Shown here: positions 12,904 through 58,779 of the stretch, in pieces
How the letters are laid out: each line of letters starts with the position of its first letter
Position numbering within the stretch: position 1 is the first letter of the stretch
Assembly: GCA_029339505.1 (NCBI GenBank)
Contig: JAQISU010000115.1
Coordinates: 2,206,001-2,270,000 of the forward strand
Direction of reading: 5' to 3'
Length of the DNA: 64,000 nucleotides
DNA from: Unio delphinus
Taxonomy: Eukaryota > Mollusca > Bivalvia > Unionida > Unionidae
Notes under the pieces: generated by a model
Database searches by the model: none
Seen by the model: only the letters and a program-made list of their open reading frames with translations
What the model was told of the DNA's origin: nothing
Program-made: the position numbers and the translations under genes

Positions 12904-13382
12904 GGAATAATGTTCTGGCCAAGTGTCAATGCAGAGGTTAATGTTCTGGACAACTGTCAATGATAGGGTTAATGTTCTGGTCGACTGTCAATGCTGGGGT
13001 TAATGGTCTGTCCATCTGTCAATGCTGAGGTAATATTATTGCCAACTGTCAATGCTGGGGTTAATGTTCTGGACAACTGTCAATGATAGGGTTAATGTTC
13101 TGGTCGACTGTCAATGCTGGGGTGAATGGTCTGTAAAACTTTCAATGCTGAGGTAATATTATTGCCAACTGTCAATGTTGGGGTTAATGTTCTGGCTGAC
13201 TATCAATGCTGAGATTAATGTTTTTGCCACTTGTCAATGCTGGGTAATGTTCTGGCCGACTGTCAGTGCTGGGTGATGTCCTGGTCAACTGTCAATGATG
13301 GGTAATGTTCTAGCCTACTGTCAATGCTGAGGTTAATGTTATGGCCAACTGTCAATGCTGGGTTTATGTTCTGGCTAACCTT
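12904..13382. repeat. 30-bp minisatellite (copy 2)
   Basis: Counterpart of 5781-6256 with nearly the same unit order. Confidence 0.9.
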
Positions 13383-13926
13383 CACTACTAGCATCTAGAT
13401 TCTTATTTGTCGTGAATCATATTGATAACACAAATATTGCTCGTTTGATATTTTAGACTTTTAAACTAACCAATTTACCTTCATAATTTTTTTGAGAAAA
13501 GAACGAGGCATTGATTTTTGCAGTAACTTCGATGCATGTTAATTTTGAGCTGATAGTGACAAAAATGGAGAGAGAGAAAGAAAAGAATAAAACTAATAAC
13601 CCCCTTTTTTAAGGACAAAATTAAATCTAAAATAACGTTTTTTTTTTCTTCAAATTTTCTTTTCCTATACTTTTGAACTATGCCTAAATACAGCAAGTAT
13701 CCAAAACATGGTGAAAGATTATATTCGGAAATAAGATGTAACATATAAACAGGTTTTTTTTTATTTACCGTGTAAATAAAATATAGAGTGAAAAATCCAA
13801 GAATTAAATTTAATATTAAATAACTTTAAGGTATTTGAAGTACGTCTTTTCTTTTGGTGATACACACAATATAATGGTTAGAATATATTTGTAAGCACAT
13901 GGAACGTCATGTTAGCCATTGCAAGT

Positions 13927-14032
13927 CATGTATGTATGTATGTATGTATGTATGTATGTATGTATGTATGTATGTATGTATGTATGTATGCATGCATGCA
14001 TGCATGCATGATACACGCACGCACGCACGCAT
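13927..14032. repeat. (ATGT)n-(ATGC)n-(ACGC)n microsatellite (copy 2)
   Basis: Counterpart of 6804-6902, with more ATGC repeats. Confidence 0.92.
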
Positions 14033-14964
14033 GGATGAATGAATTGGATTTTTAAAGTAGCTTTAAAAGAATTTCAGTCATATCGCTAAGATGTTTGCAG
14101 TGTGGTAGTTTATAATGATGGGACACTGGGGCATCATACCGAAGACATGTAACATTATGTCCCATCCATGCACATTATCCTGATACCAGGCTTTCCAATT
14201 CTAATACAAACCTCTTAATGATGAGCGTCTAGCGAGGAAGCCGCTAGTGCCATTGTTGTAAAGCGTCTGTGGTATGACTCGGTCGTGGTCTGACAACTTA
14301 TAGCATCAGTATATCTGACAAATCGTCAGTATATCTGACTAATTATAGCGTTGATATATCCGACAAATTATAACATCAAAATTACTGCGAGGCTGAATCA
14401 AATGGGAGCGTAAAAAATGCGGCATTTTTTAGAAGGATGCTTTTGTCAAGTTTCACTAACATTTGAAAAGGGAAACCATGCAATTGCATGTCAACAAATG
14501 ATTTTATGTTTAACCTCAAAAGACAAAAAAATCTTTCTAACTGTTCGTGGTTTGAAGACAACTCGGAAGAAAGGTCTTTTGGCCGGCATCGTTGCCACTA
14601 TCAATGATGCTAAATAAGATTCATAAACTTTTGAAATATCAAAACTAACCGATATACATTGAAACTGATCAATTTTCAAAGTGTAAATGTTTAAGTAAAT
14701 TATATCATCTTTATATTGTTTAATGGCATTGGACATTTATTTCAATTGCTTGACGAAATCTAGATGGTATATTCACCTTAATGGTTTCCACTACAGTAGA
14801 CCATTCATGTCAAAAACATTTTTATTAAAGCATAATATCCAAAGGTTTACATTTCATTTGTCACCAACTTATTTTGAAGCATAATATCCAAAGGTTTAAA
14901 CTTCATTTGTCACCAACTTATTTGGCTTTTTGTTAAATACTTTGAACAACTTTCTGTTTCCTAG

Positions 14965-15062
14965 GTATGGTCTCCGCATTAGACGAGGCAGTAGGAAATA
15001 TAACTGCTGTACTACGTGAAAGGGGATTTATGGACAATTTACTTTTGGTGTTCACAACGGAT
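14965..15062 (+). pseudogene. Orphan arylsulfatase exon 9 (copy 2)
   Basis: Same 98 nt as 7798-7895; I see no differences. CTAG acceptor and GTAAGA donor are intact. As in copy 1, no other sulfatase exon lies nearby. Confidence 0.85.
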
Positions 15063-16643
15063 GTAAGAAATTTTTTGTCACCTTACTAAAAATTTTGATT
15101 TTATCTCTAAGTCAATTTGTCACCCTAAAGTACATACTATTTAATGTTTCCTAAAACCAGCGGCTGTATTTTTTTTTGACTAGTGATGATCAACATACAA
15201 GTCAACATGTTTAGTCCTTTTTTTTCCATTAATTAATAAGCAATGGTTTAATTAATTCCAAAGTAAAGATATAAATTCTTCTTGTAAATTCTGCATCATT
15301 CTTACTTGTATCATTCTCATATTAAAAACGAAGCATACGTTGTAAATATCTGAGAAAATCTTTTTAGCTAAATGCTGCTATTAATGGAAGTATTAAAACA
15401 TAAGTATAGCATTTATATAGATGTATCACTCTAAAAATGGAATCTCAGTTTTGTCAAGTAATTACAAATAATTTAACACAAAAGGTAAAGAATGAAAAAA
15501 GTTTTTTTATGGTATATTCGTCACTTTGTTATATACAATCAAAACGAATTGCAGGAAGTCAATGACATTTGTTACAGTCATGTGATAGCCATGATTAATT
15601 TCAACAACGTAAATTAATTTATATTTACTAAAGGTTACAAAGAAAGTTTAAAAAAATCTCCCCTAACCTCCTTGAAAGATTGGAGAAACTTGTGTAGTAT
15701 TTAATCTTACGCAGATTTTGTGCCCGGGTCAATGGACATTTTGCATGGAACAAAGTAAACAGCGCCCACTTTTTTGCAATATAGCGGACCACATTTCAGC
15801 ATTAATTAGTCATGAAAAGAGCACTACTAATTGGTTATGGAATGCCTGAGAGAAGGAACTAGACTTTTATGTTTGTATGGCCCAAACTGACCAATGACCA
15901 TACCAGCCCTGGCCAGATTTTTAATCTTGTCTTTCTCTCTACACGTCGTGTAAAGCAAAGTGCGTGATGTAACGTGATGTCACCTGCTGATCTGATCTAG
16001 ACGTCACTTTCGTAAATTTGGACTAACAGAGTATGTGCCATAGAGTAAATAAAACTATATGACCCATTTTCAACCAAAAGGACAACGTTTAACATCTGTA
16101 ATATGCGTCGGAGTATAAAACCAATAGGAGAAACTCATTCTAATTAATTATAATCACTTCAAAGTATTTATGAATCCTGCTGAGAATCCCGTTTCGTGAT
16201 CTTTTTTGATATGTGTCAAAAATGTGATGCCGCCTGGCGAATTGATTTATCAATTTTGTACTTGAAGGTACTCTGTCCCATGTATATGCATTAGTACTAA
16301 GCAAGAGAGTCTGGCTGTTGTCGTGGTAATCTTGCGTACGAATTGATTAGTGCAAGTATGCGTACTTTGGCATTCTCAGCTCATCATATGAAATGTGGCA
16401 CAAATTTCCATAATGGTGTGCACAGTCAAATGTAGCAGCGCAGTGCAGTATTGCAATGCGTCCACAAGAGTTTGCAACTGATTTGCATTACCTTAGACAA
16501 TAAATGTGCAATGTTTGTCCACGGTTATTGTAAGCATTTATTTTCATATCCCCGAGTTGGCTTTGATAGACAACTATACTATCTATAACAAGTATCTTAT
16601 ATTTATATATTGGGGGGGGGGGTAATATATATTTGTTTCACAG

Positions 16644-16748
16644 GAGTCCATTTTAAAAGTCTCAAGGTGCATATGGAAGTAGAACAAAAGTATTTCAATC
16701 TGCTGCTTCCACATTCTCGAGAAGAAAACAAAATCTGCTAGAAACCCG
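16644..16748 (+). pseudogene. Exon-like block, unknown gene (copy 3, frameshifted)
   Basis: Same 105-nt form and same one-base deletion as copy 2, showing that copies 2 and 3 share an ancestor after the break. Confidence 0.4.
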
Positions 16749-18624
16749 GTAAGGCGACGCAAACAAGTTGGGGGGGTGGGGACATTTAAATCATACCACC
16801 CCCATTCAATCAATGAACCTGTCTGAATCCAAAATATAGTGCATCATCATAATTCATACGTTGAATCGTACCTGTCGGTAGGGTTTCAAGTCCATAAAGT
16901 TATATAACGATCAGACAGTAATGAGTCATTTAAGTGCTGTGTTATCGGTCTTTATATAAAATTAGTTACACTGAACCAGTCTGAACACATACTGCATCAG
17001 CACACATCGTTTAGCAAAGGGTATAGGTAGGGGGGGGGGGGGGTCAAGGACAATAATTGTAAACTGATATCAGACAGTTATCAGTCATGCAGGTCTTGCG
17101 TGATTTCTGTTGATACATATTTTGATTAAATCCCTTCCATCCATCCATCCATACATCCATCCACCCACCCATCTATCCATCCACCCATCACATATATACG
17201 TACGTACATAAGTACATACATGTGTATAAATCTAAATAGACTGCATAAGTTTACTGTATGTTATACTATGACCAGACATCATCTAGGCTGTGTATGTGTG
17301 ATAAGTGTTCATAGATAACTTAATCATTGACTAGGACCTGGGTCTCGTTTTCAAACATTTCAGAATAATAAATACAGATAGGCTCATGAATAGTTTCAAA
17401 GACTCGTGCAGGCGATACATACAATGTGATAAATCTCATTCTCGCTAATTAAAGGTCACGTAAAACTTTTCCTTCCATTTATAGAACAATATTTGTAAAA
17501 AAAAAGATACGATTTATGTACAATCGGCTCCCTCCGAATACTGAAATTTAGCGCACCAATTAGTAAATAGTTTGGTTTTTCCAAAATTGTCGACCATCTT
17601 TGACTAAGGTTCAATTAGATGTAAGGTGGTAATGGATATAATTTTGTCACAAAATGGTACAGCTCGCACTTTTATATTATATTTAAAAAAATCACAGATA
17701 CTAAGGGATTCCAAACATATGCATTTTGTTACTTAACCTGCCTTGTAATATGACAGCAAACTTAATTAAAGCCAAACACTTCTATCTGGATTGTCTTGTG
17801 AAAAATATTTCCTCACTCCGAATACTACATATATATTTGTTTAATGGCCGAAACTCGTCTTTGGAGCTTTGCAACACAATTATTTTCAAAATAAGTCATG
17901 CTTATCATAATGTTTTATAATTTTAAATTGCGGTGTAAACTGGCTGTCAAATAACCAAGCTAAAAAAAAACCAAACCAAATACCGTATTGAATGGTTGAC
18001 ATCTGTCTTGTTTTTAAGATATTTTAACATCTTTGGGTTTATGCATCTACATGTGCCAATAATGCAGAGTTAGCAAAACACGAATATATCAGAAGATGGA
18101 TATTGCATTGTGACAACAAGAAGTATATCAATTTCAAATACAACTCAAAACTGCAACTCTTAGCACGCATCTATTATTCTGTCTTAATTTATTAAAGACT
18201 AACAGCAGGGTGGGGTGGGGGTGGGTGGGAGGTTCAGTGCCTCCTGTAGTACAAATATATGATTCAAAAACTGAATACGTTTATGGTCACGTGTTTTCGG
18301 TTTTGGTGGGTTTTATATGATTCGAAAACTGAATACGTTTATGGTCGTGTGTTTTCGGTTTTTGGTGGGTTTTATATTGGTGAGTGATTGTAACTACCTG
18401 ACAATGAAGGTGCTGCAGTATTGATCGAGAGACTGAAAATGTCAATGAAAACTTTCCTTGTTTTTACATTCGGGTTCATATGACACACAAACACCTATAA
18501 CATAAGCGAAATCAAAGCTAAATCTAAACAACACCCCAAACCAGTGGTTCTTACAGTATCAAACCCAGCTGCATAACTTCCAGCTTTCCCACTCTGCTGT
18601 ACTTTTAGTAAGAGTTTGAGATTT

Positions 18625-19215
18625 ATGATTTTAATTAATTAATTTTAATGTGATTTTAATTAATTTTAATGTGATTTTAATTAATTTCAATGTGATTTTA
18701 ATTAATTAATTTTAATGTGATTTTAATTAATTTTAATGTGATTTTAATTAATTTTAATGTGATTTCAATTAATTTAATGTGATTTTAATCAATTTATTTT
18801 AATGTGATTTTAATTAATTTTAATGTGATTTTAATTAATTAATTTTAATGTGACTTTAATTAATTTTGATGTGATTTTAATTAATTTTAATGTGATTTTA
18901 AATAATTTTAATGTGATTTTAATTAATTAATTTTAATGTGATTTTAATTAATTAATTTTAATGTGATTTTAGTTAATTGTAATGTGATTTTAATTAATTT
19001 TAATGTAATTTTAATTAATTTTAATGTGATTTGAAATAATTAATTTTGATGTGATTTTAATTAATTAATTTTAATGTGATTTGAATTAATTAATTTTAAT
19101 GTGATTTGAAGTAATTAATTTTAATGTTATTTGGATTAATTTTAATGTGATTTTAATTAATTAATTTTAATGTGATTTTAATTAATTCATTTTAATGTGA
19201 TTTTAATTAATTTAA
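18625..19215. repeat. AT-rich 21/25-bp tandem array (copy 3)
   Basis: Shortest version of the array, about 0.59 kb. Confidence 0.93.
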
Positions 19216-19299
19216 TATTTGGACCTTATCCAAGTGTATTAACTGGTTCAGCCTCAGTACCTGATGACAGTCTCTGTTATCAAATATATTGAATGATGG

Positions 19300-19772
19300 A
19301 ATAATGTTCTGGCCAAGTGTCAATGCAGAGGTTAATGTTCTGGACAACTGTCAATGATAGGGTTAATGTTCTGGTCGACTGTCAATGCTGGGGTTAATGG
19401 TCTGTCCATCTGTCAATGCTGAGGTAATATTATTGCCAACTGTCAATGCTGGGGTTAATGTTCTGGACAACTGTCAATGATAGGGTTAATGTTCTGGTCG
19501 ACTGTCAATGCTGGGGTGAATGGTCTGTAAAACTTTCAATGCTGAGGTAATATTATTGCCAACTGTCAATGTTGGGGTTAATGTTCTGGCTGACTATCAA
19601 TGCTGAGATTAATGTTTTTGCCACTTGTCAATGCTGGGTAATATTCTGGCCGACTGTCAGTGCTGGGTGATGTCCTGGTCAACTGTCAATGATGGGTAAT
19701 GTTCTAGCCTACTGTCAATGCTGAGGTTAATGTTATGGCCAACTGTCAATGCTGGGTTTATGTTCTGGCTAA
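19300..19772. repeat. 30-bp minisatellite (copy 3)
   Basis: Counterpart of 5781-6256; unit order conserved. Confidence 0.9.
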
Positions 19773-20322
19773 CCTTCACTACTAACATCTAGATTCTTAT
19801 TTGTCGTGAATCATATTGATAACACAAATATTGCTCGTTTGATATTTTAGACTTTTAAACTAACCAATTTACCTTCATAATTTTTTTGAGAAAAGAACGA
19901 GGCATTGATTTTTGCAGTAACTTCGATGCATGTTAATTTTGAGCTGATAGTGACAAAAATGGAGAGAGAGAAAGAAAAGAATAAAACTAATAACCCCCTT
20001 TTTAAAGAACAATATTAAATCTAAAATAACGTTTTTTTTTTCTTCAAATTTTCTTTTCCTATACTTTTGAACTATGCCTAAATACAGCAAGTATCCAAAA
20101 CATGGTGAAAGATTATATTCGGACATAAAATGTAACATATAAACAGGTTTTTTTTTTATTTACCGTGTAAATAAAATATAGAGTGAAAAATCCAAGAATT
20201 AAATTTAATATTAAATAACTTTAAGGTATTTGAAGTACGTCTTTTCTTTTGGTGATACACACAATATAATGGTTAGAATATATTTGTAAGCACATGGAAC
20301 GTCATGTTAGCCATTGCAAGTC

Positions 20323-20422
20323 ATGTATGTATGTATGTATGTATGTATGTATGTATGTATGTATGTATGCATGCATGCATGCATGCATGCATGCATGATG
20401 CACGCACGCACGCACGCACGCA
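20323..20422. repeat. (ATGT)n-(ATGC)n-(ACGC)n microsatellite (copy 3)
   Basis: Counterpart of 6804-6902, with the ATGC and ACGC parts longer than in copy 1. Confidence 0.92.
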
Positions 20423-20808
20423 TGGATGAATGAATTGGATTTTTAAAGTAGCTTTAAAAGAATTTCAGTCATATCGCTAAGATGTTTGCAGTGTGGTAGT
20501 TTATAATGATGGGACACTGGGGCATCTTGCCGAAGACATGTAACATTATGTCCCATCCATGCACATTATCCTGATACCAGGCTTTCCAATTCTAATACAA
20601 ACCTCTTAATGATGAGCGTCTAGCGAGGAAGCCGCTAGTGCCATTGTTGTAAAGCGTCTGTGGTATGACTCGGTCGTGGCTTGAATCCGCAATCTGCCGC
20701 ATTAGGTCACCAGAGCAGTCAACAGAGATGTAGAGAGAATGATACCTTTGCCTTTCCCTTTTCAATATAAGCTAATTCTAGACAGTATTACTATACAAAC
20801 GTTATAGG

Positions 20809-20926
20809 TGTCGGCGTGGGTTAGAGTCTCGGATTCGGCCAATGTGGGATATGTGAGAAAGCTTGCCAGTAGCTTCTCGTGGGTCGGTGGTTCTTTCAGG
20901 GATTGGGTTAAACCATAAAAAAAAAA
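20809..20926 (+). mobile_element. tRNA-derived SINE, partial copy (S1)
   Basis: Shares the box-B-like part of the tRNA head (GAGTCTCGGATTCGGCCAAT) and the core CTTGCCAGTAGCTTCTCGTG with the fuller copy at 22222-22463. The head upstream of box B and the middle of the body are missing. An A-rich tail follows. Confidence 0.75.
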
Positions 20927-21096
20927 TGAAAAATCAAAACAAAAGTTATAGGAATTATTCAACGTTTCATAATGATAATAAAATGGGTCAATAATTTAAG
21001 ATCACACTGTTCGAACATGTGCCATTCTAATGAACTTATTATTAACAGTTTGTTTTTCTTTTTCACATTTTCACACTTCTGTTGCTCCTTTTCCTT

Positions 21097-21102
21097 CACG
21101 TG
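21097..21102. promoter_or_regulatory. CACGTG E-box upstream of the arylsulfatase start
   Basis: TTCACGTGAT lies 240 bp upstream of the ATG. It resembles the core of the CLEAR element bound by TFEB-type bHLH factors at lysosomal genes in vertebrates. One 6-mer match is weak evidence, and the transcription start is unknown. I see no convincing TATA box. Confidence 0.25.
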
Positions 21103-21341
21103 ATTTGACCCAGTTTGCCACACAGCCTCGGGCGCCTTTTGGTTCTCTTGCCATGCGGACTTTCGATTATGTACATCTGATAACTAAATGAAGTGGTTTG
21201 AACGAGGTAACATAATATAGCACGCGTTTAATGTCGAATCCGCTAAGAGCAAACGGTTGACATTAAATCCCTCGATAAAGTCACTAGAAACCTGTCATCG
21301 GAGCTTTCAAAAGGAACTTGACATTTTTCTACTTCTCAAAG

Positions 21342-55325
<33,984 letters not shown>

Positions 55326-55393
55326 GAGTTTTACCGGATCTAACATAAGCTGTTGAATCCTTTTTGATATTTCTTGCTTTGTCTTTAAAAGTG

Positions 55394-55394
<1 letters not shown>

Positions 55395-55470
<76 letters not shown>
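55395..55470. repeat. (TA)n tract in the arylsulfatase 3' UTR
   Basis: About 38 dinucleotides between stop codon and AATAAA, so it would be in the mature mRNA as a long self-complementary stretch. Confidence 0.93.
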
Positions 55471-55473
<3 letters not shown>

Positions 55474-55540
55474 CCGGACGTGACATCTGGTAGTAAGGAT
55501 TCCTCCCATTTATACTTGAATGAGCATACGACCACCCTTG

Positions 55541-55546
55541 AATAAA
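55541..55546 (+). promoter_or_regulatory. Polyadenylation signal AATAAA of the arylsulfatase gene
   Basis: AATAAA 216 nt after the stop. The intervening 3' UTR would contain a (TA)n tract at 55395-55470. Confidence 0.6.
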
Positions 55547-55789
55547 ACGTCTTTTTCTTACTTATATTATATTATTTATTACATTTTTAATATTGAATGT
55601 CATTAAATTTCACACATTGATGATGGTTTGTGTTGTGTTTGTGTACCAGTTTTTGAAAAACAAAACAATAAACTATAATTGGTTTTCACTAATACCGCAT
55701 TATATTTACAGTATGGCATACTCTTAAGATTGGTGAAATTCAAGTGAAACAAGAATGGGTTAATGCATTCGAGATATTTTCAACTTTGC

Positions 55790-58350
55790 ACTATACACAA
55801 ATGGTAACATCTCTGATTGGAGTTCAAGCATCTCTTATCAGAGTTCTAGTACATCGGATAAGAGGTATAGCATCTCTGATCAGAGTTCTAGTGTCTGATC
55901 GGAGTTATATCATCACTGATCGAAGTTCGAAGTTCTAGCATCTCTCATTGGCGTTCTATCATCACTGGCCAGCGTTCTAGCATCTCTGGTTGGAGTTCTA
56001 AAGTCTCTGATCGGAATGTTTGCATGGCTGATCAGAGTTCTAACATCATTGATCTTAATTGTATCATCTCTGGTTAGAGTTCTGGTATCTCTGATCGGAG
56101 TTCGAGCATCATTAATCAGAGTTATAACATCTAAGAGTTCTTGCATCTCTAAGTAGAGTTCTAGAGTATCTGATCGATATCTATAGCATCACTGATCGGC
56201 GTTCTAGTGTCTCTGATCGGAAATGTAGCACCTCTGATATGAGGTTTAGCATTACCGGTCAGAGTTCTAGCATCTCTGATTAGAGTTCTAGAGTATCTGA
56301 TCGGAGATTTTAGCATCACTGGTCAGTTCTAGAATTTCTGATCGGAGTTCAAGCATCACTGCTCAGAGCTCTAGCATCTCTGTCAGAGATGTCTGATTGG
56401 AGCTCTAGCATCACTGATTTTAATTTTAGGATCTCTGATTAGATGTATAGTGTCTTTGAGCAGAGTTATAGCAGCACTGATCATAATTCTAGATACACTG
56501 GTCAGAGGTATAGTCTCGCTGATCGGCGTTCTAGCATCACTGTTCTTAATTCAAGTTTGTCTTATTAGAGTTCTAGTGTCTCTAATCGAAGTTCTAACAC
56601 CACTGATCGGAGTTCTAACATCTGACTTGAGTGCTAGCATCACTGATCGGAATTCTAACATCTGACTAGAGTTCTAGAATCTGGAGTTCTAGTATTTCTG
56701 ATCGATATTCGAGCATCACAGTTTGGAGGTTTAGCATGACTTATCGGATTTCTAGCATTTCTCATCGGAGTTCAAGTGTGTGATCTGATCTAAAGCAGCA
56801 TTGATCAGAGTTTTAGCATCTTTGATTGAGTTCTAGTGTCTCTGTTCGGAGTTCTATGATATCTTATTTGAGTTCTAGTGTCTCTGTTCGGAGTTCTATG
56901 ATCTCTTTTTTGAGTTCTAGTGTCTCTGTTCCGAGTTCTATGATCTCTTATTTGAGTTATAGTGACTCTGTTCGGAGTTCTATCATCAGTGTTTGGAGTT
57001 CTATAATCTCTTATTTGAGTTCTAGCAAAACTGGTCGGAGTGTTAGTGTCTCTGCTAGCATCTCTGATCGAAGTTTTAGCGTCACTCGTCAGAGTTCAAG
57101 CATCTTTGATCGAAGTTATAGTGGCTCGGAACAGAGTTATATCAGCATTGATCGGAGTTCTAGTATGTGATCAGAATCTAGCATCAATGATCGGAGTTAT
57201 ATCATCAGTAGACAGACAGAGTTCTAGCATATTTGTTCGGAGTTCTAGCATCTCGGTTCAGAGTTCTAGCATCAGTGATAGGAATTCCAGCATTTCTTAT
57301 CGGAGTTCTAGCAGCACTTATCGGAGTTCTAGCAAATCTGTTCGGAGTTCTAGTGCCTCTGATCAAAGTTATAACATCTCTCTTCGGCATTCTAGCATCA
57401 CAGATCGGAGATCTAACATCACTGATTTGAGTTCTAGCATCTCTCATTGGTTTTCTGGCATCCCTGACTTGAGTTCCATCATCACTGATCATGGTTCTAG
57501 TGTTTCTGATTAGATTTCTAACATCACTGATCAAAGTTCTTTATTGATTAGAGTTTAAGATTCTTTGATCAGAATTCTAGTATCACTGATCGGAGTTGTA
57601 GCATCACCGCTCATAATTATAGCATCTCTGATTCGAGTTCTAGCATCTAATCGGAATTTCAGCGTCACTAATTGGAGTTCTAGCATCACTGATCTAAGTT
57701 ATACCGTCACTGGTCAGCGTTTTCGCATATTTGATTGGAGTTTTAGTATCTCTAATCAGAGTTCTGGGATCTCTGTTTGGAGTTCTAGCATGCATCACTG
57801 GTCAGAGTTCTAGATAATTAGAGTTTTACAATCTCTGATCGGAATTCTAGCAACACTGTTTGGAATTCTAGCATTGCTGATTGGAAATTGAAGCATCACT
57901 GCTCAGAGTTCGAGCATCTCTCATTGGAGATCTAGCATTTCGTATAAATTCTTGCATTACTGGTCAGAGTTCGATCATTTCTGATTGAAGTTTTATCATT
58001 TCATATGAATTCTGGCATTACTGGTCAGAGTTCTAGCATCTTTGATCGAAGTATTAGTGTCTGATCAGAGTTCTAGCGTAACTGATCGAATTTCTAGCGT
58101 GGCTGGTCAGAGCATCTCGGAGTAGAGTTCTATCGTTTCTGATTAGTGTTCTAGTGTCTCTGATCGGAGTTATAACATCACAGATCGGAGTTCTAGCATC
58201 GCTGATCCAGTTCCAGTTATAGCATCAATGATCTAAGTTATAGTGTCTGATCGGAGTTCTAGCGTCGCTGATCGGATTTCTGGCATCACTAATTAGAGAC
58301 CTAGCATATGTGATGGTTATAGTGTCTCTGATCAGAACTCCCATCACGGA
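55790..58350. repeat. Degenerate 21-bp minisatellite, about 2.5 kb
   Basis: Unit approximates AGTTCTAGCATCTCTGATCG plus G, with much substitution and length variation. About 120 units. Because the period is seven codons, long Ser-rich open frames appear on both strands; base changes show no coding constraint. Confidence 0.92.
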
Positions 58351-58740
58351 CACTAGTATCACGGCTAAATACATGTTGTTCAGGTTCCATGCATAAAATA
58401 AAAGTTAAATGTTCAACAAATTGTTGAAATAGTGTTTGTTCAAATGTGTTATTCATTTAACATAACATGACGATGAAGTAGAGAGTAAAAGGTTATTGAA
58501 TGCGTATGAAACAAGTGGACCCTTGTATACGCGGATTAGGATGCCCTCGTAAACTTGGACATTCTGTAGTATACAACATCATATCCAATATTTTTAAATA
58601 TTCAGTGTACAAGTCCAAAATGAGAATAGTAAGGGGTCAAGGCTATTCGCACACCAGCTGTGTATATGTGTATATCTTATTTTTAAAGACTATTTGTATG
58701 GCTGTTACACACATTATCTGCAGATGACCTTTTGCACACT

Positions 58741-58743
58741 TGT

Positions 58744-58774
<31 letters not shown>

Positions 58775-58778
58775 GTGT
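58741..58778. repeat. (GT)n tract at LINE 3' end
   Basis: Abuts the 3' end of the minus-strand LINE, reading (AC)n on its sense strand, so it may be an expanded tail. Confidence 0.85.
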
Positions 58779-58779
58779 C

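Larger units (their letters stand above)
9344..16512. repeat. Segmental tandem duplication, copy 2 (about 7.17 kb)
   Basis: Same order as copy 1. It is longer mainly because its AT-rich array is expanded (about 1.34 kb against 0.97 kb). It also carries a local duplication of about 46 bp, at roughly 14828-14921, directly upstream of its orphan exon 9. The junction with copy 3 has the same last bases (ACAATAAATGTG) as the junction with copy 1. Confidence 0.95.
16513..20679. repeat. Segmental tandem duplication, copy 3 (about 4.17 kb, right-truncated)
   Basis: Matches copies 1 and 2 until ACTCGGTCGTGG at 20679, then diverges abruptly. It therefore lacks the 2.7 kb right part of the unit, including the orphan exon 9. 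Its AT-rich array is the shortest of the three (about 0.59 kb). Confidence 0.95.

Noticed and set aside
57040..57513. 157-codon Ser-rich open frame, with open frames on the opposite strand too
   Set aside because: Comes from a degenerate 21-bp array; substitutions show no codon bias and both strands are open.
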